From an uncultured Phascolarctobacterium sp. (lineage in GTDB: Bacteria > Bacillota > Negativicutes > Acidaminococcales > Acidaminococcaceae): DNA of 64,000 nt. A program made the translations under genes and the position numbers. The notes under the pieces were generated by a model that saw nothing but the letters and a program-made list of their open reading frames with translations, was not told the origin of the DNA and made no database searches. Shown piece by piece: positions 58,905-64,000 of this stretch. Where the stretch lies: the NCBI RefSeq assembly GCF_900770955.1, contig NZ_CAAGLX010000010.1, positions 1 through 64,000 of the forward strand, read 5' to 3'. Position 1 is the stretch's first letter, and each line of letters begins with the position of its first letter.

Positions 58905-59955
58905 CCTGCTTCACCTCCGCTTTTTCCAAGGCCTTGGCAACCTTGACGATATTCAGCTGCACCGGACACTTCTGCAGGCAGCGTCCGCAGCCGACGCAAG
59001 CATATTCACCCTCATTGTTTTCAGGGAAATATACCAGCTTATGCATATAACGCTGGCGGAAGCGCTCCACCTTCGTCTTACGCGGGCTGCCATGCGCCAT
59101 CAGCGTAAAATCCTTCGCCATGCAGCTGTCCCAGCAGCGATAGCGCTGCGTGCGCTCCTCTGTCTCCTGATAATCACGGATATCATAGCAATGACAGGTG
59201 GGGCACACATAGGTGCAGGTACAGCAGGACAGGCAGCCTGCAGCCAGCTGCTCCCAGATTTTGCTGTTGAATACCTTCAGCTCATCCTTCGTCAGCTCGT
59301 CATTCACCTTGAAATCATGCAAAGGCAGTACGCTCAAAATTTTCTGCGTCTGCTCCTTTTGCTCGCTGACTGCTTTTGCAGAAGCAGCTTCCGCCTCAGC
59401 CAGCACACCGCCCTCAACAAGCTTCGCTGTCAGCTCCTCGCCCTTAGCTGTTACAGCCTGCCAGTAAAGCTCCTCGCCCACTAGCCAAGTCTGCACATCC
59501 GTCTCCGGAGCGCCTGCGTCAATGCCAAAGGCGTGGCAGAAGCAAGTTTCTTCGGGAGCACTGCAGCCTAAACCGATAAGCACGCATTGCTCGCGTCTTG
59601 TCTTGTAATATGTATCAACAGGTGCCTTTAAGAACACCTTGTCTAAAATTTTAAAGCTGCGCGCATCGCAGGCACGCACGCCCATAACAATGGCAGTACC
59701 AACAGGCGGAACATTCTGCTCCAATGCCAGCTCCTTGCCGCTCGTCTTAAAGGTCAGCAGATTTTCTACCTGCGGGAAAAAAACATCCTTCACGCTGCGG
59801 CTCGTCAGCGGCGCATCCAGCGCAACCTCCACACCCTTGCAGTAGGGAGCAAAGTCGGCATGACCGCTCTTATCCTTATAGGGCAGCAGCAGTGTGCCAA
59901 TATTTTGCAAAGCTGCATATAAAACAGGCAGCTTCTCCTTTGCTATCTTATACAT
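58897..59955 (-). CDS. Flox-type 4Fe-4S protein (hydrogenase/sulfite-reductase A-like)
   Basis: This 352-residue protein has no flavin motif but carries C-terminal cysteine motifs CLSCCTCTYVCPTCHC and CVGCGRCLQKCPVQLN, the pattern of two 4Fe-4S clusters in FloxB/AsrA-like subunits. The N-terminal two thirds contain MGVRACDARSFKILDKVFLKAP, as in other members. It overlaps both neighbours (8 bp each), giving tight translational coupling. Subunit letter is not assigned. Confidence 0.83.
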   Translation of the reverse strand: MYKIAKEKLPVLYAALQNIGTLLLPYKDKSGHADFAPYCKGVEVALDAPLTSRSVKDVFFPQVENLLTFKTSGKELALEQNVPPVGTAIVMGVRACDARSFKILDKVFLKAPVDTYYKTRREQCVLIGLGCSAPEETCFCHAFGIDAGAPETDVQTWLVGEELYWQAVTAKGEELTAKLVEGGVLAEAEAASAKAVSEQKEQTQKILSVLPLHDFKVNDELTKDELKVFNSKIWEQLAAGCLSCCTCTYVCPTCHCYDIRDYQETEERTQRYRCWDSCMAKDFTLMAHGSPRKTKVERFRQRYMHKLVYFPENNEGEYACVGCGRCLQKCPVQLNIVKVAKALEKAEVKQDV

Positions 59956-60937
59956 GCTGCGCCCTCCCTTCTACCGCACTATTGGCTTCCGGATCATTCT
60001 GCTTAAAGCTTACCTGCGGTGCAGGTGTTTCGCTGTCAGCCCCGGCCTGATATTGGCCGAAGAAGCTGTTGATATCCTTCATAAACTTCATATTCAGCAG
60101 CTCCAAATGAATTCCCTGCGGACAAACGCGTGCACATTCGCCGCAGCCGGTGCAGCGACCTGCAACGTGGAAGGCACGGATGATATGATACATCTGTTCT
60201 TCTACCTCGTCAGCATGCGCCTTGCCTGCTACCGGAGTATCGGGCTTATCAAAAATACACTGCTCACAGCTGCATGCCGGGCAGATATCACGGCAGGCAT
60301 TGCAGCGGATGCACTTGGACAGCTCGCTTTGCCAGAAGGCGAAGCGCTCCTCGGGGCTCATCGCTTCAATCTCCTTGACCTTAGCGAATTTATCGCCGGT
60401 GAACTGCGGTACAGGCAGCGGCTCAGCCAGCTCCTCATCCGCAATTTTATAAGCTGCGCCCTTGCACATCAGGCATTTGTTCAGCAGCACATCAGCCTTT
60501 GCCAGACGCTTTTCGCCATAGGCAGTGCTCGCAACAACCTCGTCGCCTTCAACGCTCACGCTGATAATACCCTTAGCGCCGGCAGCCTTTATCTTATTGA
60601 TATCCAGCATACCGCTGCAGGGAGTGCCGATTGCGTAAACAAGCTCACGCTTAATGCGGTTGTCCTTCAGCAGCTGGTTCACGCCATATGTATCGCAGGG
60701 CTTTAAGAAAACAGCTGTCTTCTTGCCAGCATGACTTGTTTCGATTAAATATTTGCAGAGATTGGCAGGGCAGAACTCGTTATAGACCAGCTTATCGCAC
60801 TCGTCCGCATTATCAACGGCAGCAGGTGCGTTATCGTAAAAGAATTCGCCTGCCTGCCATGCCAGCACACGTTCTGCAGTGCCCTCTGCCAACAGCTCTG
60901 CTGCACGCTTCTGCAGCAGCTTTTCTATTTTTTGCAT
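59948..60937 (-). CDS. Flox-type 4Fe-4S protein (F420-hydrogenase-beta-like)
   Basis: This 329-residue iron-sulfur protein has CDTYGVNQLLKDNRIKREL as in coenzyme-F420 hydrogenase beta-like proteins, then NKCLMCKG, CIRCNACRDICPACSCEQC and CTGCGECARVCPQGI. It has no nucleotide-binding motif. It overlaps FloxB-like and MvhD-like genes on either side. In the Flox scheme it carries electrons between the NADH module and HdrA. Confidence 0.8.
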   Translation of the reverse strand: MQKIEKLLQKRAAELLAEGTAERVLAWQAGEFFYDNAPAAVDNADECDKLVYNEFCPANLCKYLIETSHAGKKTAVFLKPCDTYGVNQLLKDNRIKRELVYAIGTPCSGMLDINKIKAAGAKGIISVSVEGDEVVASTAYGEKRLAKADVLLNKCLMCKGAAYKIADEELAEPLPVPQFTGDKFAKVKEIEAMSPEERFAFWQSELSKCIRCNACRDICPACSCEQCIFDKPDTPVAGKAHADEVEEQMYHIIRAFHVAGRCTGCGECARVCPQGIHLELLNMKFMKDINSFFGQYQAGADSETPAPQVSFKQNDPEANSAVEGRAQHV

Positions 60938-61362
60938 CGCAAATCCCTCAACTTTACATTCTCACCTAATGCCGCAATATGCTCGGCAAAATCGTTCATC
61001 ACCTGTGCAAAGCGTGCGCCCTCGGCCGCACTCACCCATTCCACGCGGAAGCGTTCACCGGCCACGCCCAGATAATCAAGCATACTCAGCAGCAGCGTCA
61101 TACGGCGGCGTGCATAATAGTTGCCTGTAGAATAATGGCAATCGCCGGGGTGACAACCGCACATGATTACACCGTCCGCGCCACGCTGAAACGCACGCAG
61201 GATAAAGAGCGGATTCACTCTGCAGGAGCAGGGAACCTTGATGATTTTGATATTAGAGGGATAATGCTTACGGGCCGTTCCGGCGCCGTCAGCGCCTGCA
61301 TAGCTGCACCAGTTGCAGCAGAAGGCCACAATTTTCGGTTCAAAATTTTTCTTCTCTAGCAT
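60925..61362 (-). CDS. MvhD/FloxD-like hydrogenase iron-sulfur subunit
   Basis: This 145-residue protein has the full MvhD signature: CCNWCSYAGADGAGTARKHYP, VPCSCRVNPLFILRAFQRGADG and CGCHPGDCHYSTGNYYARRR, supplying cysteines for one cluster. MvhD-like proteins connect an electron-input module with HdrA. The gene overlaps hdrA by 7 bp. Confidence 0.92.
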   Translation of the reverse strand: MLEKKNFEPKIVAFCCNWCSYAGADGAGTARKHYPSNIKIIKVPCSCRVNPLFILRAFQRGADGVIMCGCHPGDCHYSTGNYYARRRMTLLLSMLDYLGVAGERFRVEWVSAAEGARFAQVMNDFAEHIAALGENVKLRDLRCKK

Positions 61363-63344
61363 AATGCATCCACCTCTGCCAGAATTTGTTGATTAGTAAA
61401 GCCCTGCAAATCCATAGCACCGCAGGGGCAGGCTACCGTGCAGGCACCGCATCCCTGGCACAGTGCATTGTTCACCACAGCAACAGTACGTGTTTCACGC
61501 ACGCCCAGCTTAGTGATAACCTGCTTGCTCTCGCCGGTAATCGCACCATAGGGGCAGACATGCGTGCAAGCCAGGCAGCCACTGCAAATGCTTGTATCGC
61601 ACTGTGCAGTGCAGGGGTTCGTCAGCAGCTTATCCTTCGCCAGCAGGCCTACGACCTTAACAGCCGCCGCACCGGCCTGCGAAACAGTTTCTGGAATATC
61701 CTTCGGTCCCTGGCATACGCCGCTGAGGAAAATACCTGCTGTCGGACTTTCAACCGGACGCAGCTTCGGATGCGCCTCTACATAAAAGTCATCGTTATCA
61801 ATGCTTGCCGTCAGCATTGTTGCCAGCTTATGCGCATCAGGCGAAGGCTGCACAGCCGTTGCCAGCACTACTAAATCAGGATTCAGCATCAGCTTGCGAC
61901 CGCTGTTCAAATCGCTGGCAAAAACAGTCAGCTTGCCGTCGCCGTCAACAATAACCTTGCCCACCTGACCGCGTACATAATGCACGCCGTATTCCTCTAC
62001 CGCACGGCGTTGGAACTCGTCAAAGCCCTTGCCTGGAGTACGTACATCTATATAAAAAACGGTTACATCCACATCAGGATATTTTTCGCGGATATACATT
62101 GCATGCTTGGCATTGTACATGCAGCAGATTTTGCTGCAATAGCTCTTGCCGCGACCGCTCACATCACGCGAGCCTACGCAGGAAACGATAATAACCTTCT
62201 TCGGCTCCTTACCGGTAGAAGGGCAAACAAGATGACCTTCGGTCGGCCCGGCCGCATTCGTCAGACGCTCCAGCTCCAGCGAGGTGATAACGTCCTTGCT
62301 GGCACCGTAGCCATATTCGCCGAATTTATCGAGGGGCATCGTTTCAAAGCCTGTCGCCAATACAATCGCACCATATTTTTCCGTGATCAGCTCATCGGTC
62401 TGCGTGTAATCAATTGCTCCTGCCGGACAGAGCTTAGAGCAGATACCGCACTTGCCTGTCTTGAACTTGATGCAGGCCTCGCGGTCGATTACAGGAACCT
62501 TGGGAATAGCCTGAGCAAAGGGAATATAGATCGCGCCGCGATTCTTCAGGCCCATATCAAACTCGCTCGGAGTTTTGCGGGACGGACATTTTTCGGTACA
62601 GATGCCGCAACCGCTACACATATCAGCCTTCACGCTGCGTGCCTTTTTGCGGATGGTTACATCAAAATTACCTACAAAGCCGCTTACGCTGTCTACCTCG
62701 CTATAGGTATAAAGCGTAATATTTTCGTGATTTGCCGCATCCACCATCTTCGGTGTCAGGATGCAGGCAGAGCAGTCAAGTGTCGGGAAGGTTTTGTCGA
62801 GCTGTGCCATGCGGCCACCGATTGTCGGCTCCTTCTCCACAATATCTACCTTGTAGCCTGCTTCCGCAATATCCAGCGCCGTCTGAATACCGGCGATACC
62901 GCCGCCGATAACCAGCGCGCGCTTCACTACCTGGCTTTCGCCAGGCTTCAGCGCTCCGTTAAAGCGCACCTTGGCAATGGCTGCCTTGGCTAATTTAATT
63001 GCTTTAGCTGTAGCCTCGGCCTTATCCTTCAGCACCCAGGAGCATTGCTCACGGATGTTTGCAATCTCTACCATGTAGGGATTGATACCAACGCCCTCCG
63101 CACATTTGCGGAAGGTTGCCTCGTGCATACGCGGCGAGCAGCTGCAGACAACAAGTCTGTCCAGCTTATAATCTGCCACAGCCTTGCGAATCAGCTCCTG
63201 GCCCTGCTCCGAGCACATATATTTATAATCGATAGCATAGGCAACGTCAGGAATTTGGCGCACTGCCTCTACCACCTGGGCAACATCTACCGTGCCGGCG
63301 ATGTTGCTGCCACACCAACAAACAAAAACACCAATCTTTTGCAC
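61356..63344 (-). CDS. hdrA: Heterodisulfide reductase subunit A (HdrA)
   Basis: HdrA is the FAD-binding bifurcating core. The 662-residue protein has an N-terminal domain with VCSCSPRMHEATFRKCAEG, the FAD motif VIGGGIAGIQTALDIAEAGY, LDCSACILTPKM, the internal 4Fe-4S motifs CSGCGICTEKCP and CGICSKLCPAGAI, VSCVGSRD and GKSYCSKICCMYNAK. Two C-terminal clusters close it, CSGCLACTHVCPYGAI and CQGCGACTVACPCGAM. By family knowledge it splits electrons between ferredoxin and an HdrB-type acceptor. Selenocysteine is not seen. Confidence 0.95.
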   Translation of the reverse strand: MQKIGVFVCWCGSNIAGTVDVAQVVEAVRQIPDVAYAIDYKYMCSEQGQELIRKAVADYKLDRLVVCSCSPRMHEATFRKCAEGVGINPYMVEIANIREQCSWVLKDKAEATAKAIKLAKAAIAKVRFNGALKPGESQVVKRALVIGGGIAGIQTALDIAEAGYKVDIVEKEPTIGGRMAQLDKTFPTLDCSACILTPKMVDAANHENITLYTYSEVDSVSGFVGNFDVTIRKKARSVKADMCSGCGICTEKCPSRKTPSEFDMGLKNRGAIYIPFAQAIPKVPVIDREACIKFKTGKCGICSKLCPAGAIDYTQTDELITEKYGAIVLATGFETMPLDKFGEYGYGASKDVITSLELERLTNAAGPTEGHLVCPSTGKEPKKVIIVSCVGSRDVSGRGKSYCSKICCMYNAKHAMYIREKYPDVDVTVFYIDVRTPGKGFDEFQRRAVEEYGVHYVRGQVGKVIVDGDGKLTVFASDLNSGRKLMLNPDLVVLATAVQPSPDAHKLATMLTASIDNDDFYVEAHPKLRPVESPTAGIFLSGVCQGPKDIPETVSQAGAAAVKVVGLLAKDKLLTNPCTAQCDTSICSGCLACTHVCPYGAITGESKQVITKLGVRETRTVAVVNNALCQGCGACTVACPCGAMDLQGFTNQQILAEVDALC

Positions 63345-63355
63345 GTAGCTTCCCC

Positions 63356-63745
63356 CTATTTATTGTATTTTCTAAAGGCTGCAACCAAAAGCTGCTGCGG
63401 CATATTGCTCGGATAATGCTCCACGCTTTCGGCAGGCAGCTTGTTTTTGCCCTGCTGACGAATCTGCAGCAGGCGCAGCGCCTCCATAATACGCGCCGGA
63501 CTCACGCCGCGCGGACAGCGCTCCTCGCACGCCATGCATGACAGACATTGCCACGGTGCGTCAGCCTCCAGCAGCTCGGACGCATACCCACTGTTTAAAT
63601 CCCACACTACGCGGTGGGGCAGCAAATCCATTTTAGACGCAGCTTCACAGTTCGCACTGCAGCGGCCGCATTGCATGCAGCGCTGTACGTCGGTAGCAGC
63701 AAGGCGCAGAATATCTTCTGTCAATTGCTTTTCATCAACAACCAT
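63356..63745 (-). CDS. hdrC: Heterodisulfide reductase subunit C (HdrC)
   Basis: This 129-residue iron-sulfur subunit has CMQCGRCSANCEAA and CLSCMACEERCPRGV, two 4Fe-4S clusters typical of HdrC. The start is ATG 63745 behind AAGGAGG; the longer frame through hdrB is a shadow. It overlaps the hdrB stop region by about 11 bp and precedes hdrA by 11 bp. Confidence 0.93.
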   Translation of the reverse strand: MVVDEKQLTEDILRLAATDVQRCMQCGRCSANCEAASKMDLLPHRVVWDLNSGYASELLEADAPWQCLSCMACEERCPRGVSPARIMEALRLLQIRQQGKNKLPAESVEHYPSNMPQQLLVAAFRKYNK

Positions 63746-64000
63746 TATTCTGCACCTCCTTGCTGATATCAACGCCAAGCGCTTCCGCCAAAAGCTCCGT
63801 AAAGTAACGTGTCGGCAGGCTGCCTGCGGCACCGTTGGCCGTCAGGTTATACGCACACAGCGGGCAGGCCGTAACAAGCTCCTGCGCACCGCAGCTTACG
63901 GCATTATTTTTAATGTCACTGACGAGCTGCTCACACTGCGCTTTATCCTTCAGCGCCAGATAACCGCCGCAGCATTCATTGCGCATGCCGTAAATAACCG
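63735..64000 (-). CDS. hdrB: Heterodisulfide reductase subunit B (HdrB), partial
   Basis: Only the C-terminal end is in the window; the gene runs off the right edge. It shows NECCGG and ACPLCAYNL, the second CCG-domain cysteines that hold the noncubane 4Fe-4S clusters of HdrB. It overlaps hdrC. The upstream reading frame is open to position 64000 (VIYGMRNECCGG). Confidence 0.88.
   Translation of the reverse strand, partial: VIYGMRNECCGGYLALKDKAQCEQLVSDIKNNAVSCGAQELVTACPLCAYNLTANGAAGSLPTRYFTELLAEALGVDISKEVQNNGC

Overview
The window most likely comes from a Negativicutes bacterium close to Phascolarctobacterium/Acidaminococcaceae: an anaerobic Firmicute with an outer membrane. Its core is a nine-gene operon converting succinate to propionate with a split, B12-dependent methylmalonyl-CoA mutase and a Na+-translocating methylmalonyl-CoA decarboxylase. 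Diderm traits (TonB-dependent receptor, phosphoethanolamine transferase, surface-glycan glycosyltransferases) sit beside regulation typical of Firmicutes (two T-boxes, a yybP-ykoY riboswitch). The taxonomic call is inference from gene content; no rRNA or tRNA gene was seen.

Layout. 0-6.1 kb: a minus-strand cobalamin-uptake operon behind a cobalamin riboswitch with a clear terminator (small secreted protein of unknown function, BtuB-like receptor, two tandem BtuF-like lipoproteins, BtuC-like permease cut by the window edge). 6.4-7.0 kb: hicAB. 7.4-9.5 kb: leuA behind a Leu T-box and a consensus promoter, followed by a cluster of five DnaA boxes. 9.6-12.5 kb: a P-type cation ATPase under a manganese (yybP-ykoY) riboswitch. 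12.5-16 kb: a small unknown gene, a flavodiiron protein and an SbmA/YddA-type ABC protein. 16.1-25.5 kb: the propionate operon (scpC, mcmA, mcmB, meaB, mce, mmdA, mmdD, mmdC, mmdB) with several strong hairpins between its genes.

25.7-34.3 kb: an electron-bifurcating-type [FeFe] hydrogenase locus (hydA, hydB, hydC, a small 2Fe-2S protein) together with GHKL ATPases, DRTGG proteins, a PHP protein and a second H-cluster-like protein. 34.3-37.1 kb: metA-metY behind a Met T-box. 37.3-38.4 kb: a short terminated transcript and an Rpn/PD-(D/E)XK nuclease gene broken by an amber codon. 38.4-47.2 kb: a surface-glycan region, AT-rich in its centre, with a dTDP-glucose dehydratase that seems to start at ATT, five glycosyltransferases, a truncated acyltransferase and a phosphoethanolamine transferase. 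47.5-52 kb: an unknown membrane protein, a MATE exporter and an ABC-F ATPase. 52-55.3 kb: a toxin/immunity-like island (lipoprotein barnase, barstar, Fic protein, Sel1-like and acidic unknowns). 55.4-64 kb: a soluble fumarate reductase-like pair (TfrAB type) next to a Flox-Hdr locus (four Flox-type proteins plus hdrA, hdrC and a partial hdrB).

Together these genes describe a fumarate/succinate-based metabolism. NADH, ferredoxin and H2 can be balanced by the bifurcating hydrogenase and by the Flox-Hdr complex. The Flox-Hdr complex may feed the adjacent soluble fumarate reductase. Succinate is then turned into propionate with Na+ export, and imported B12 supports the mutase.
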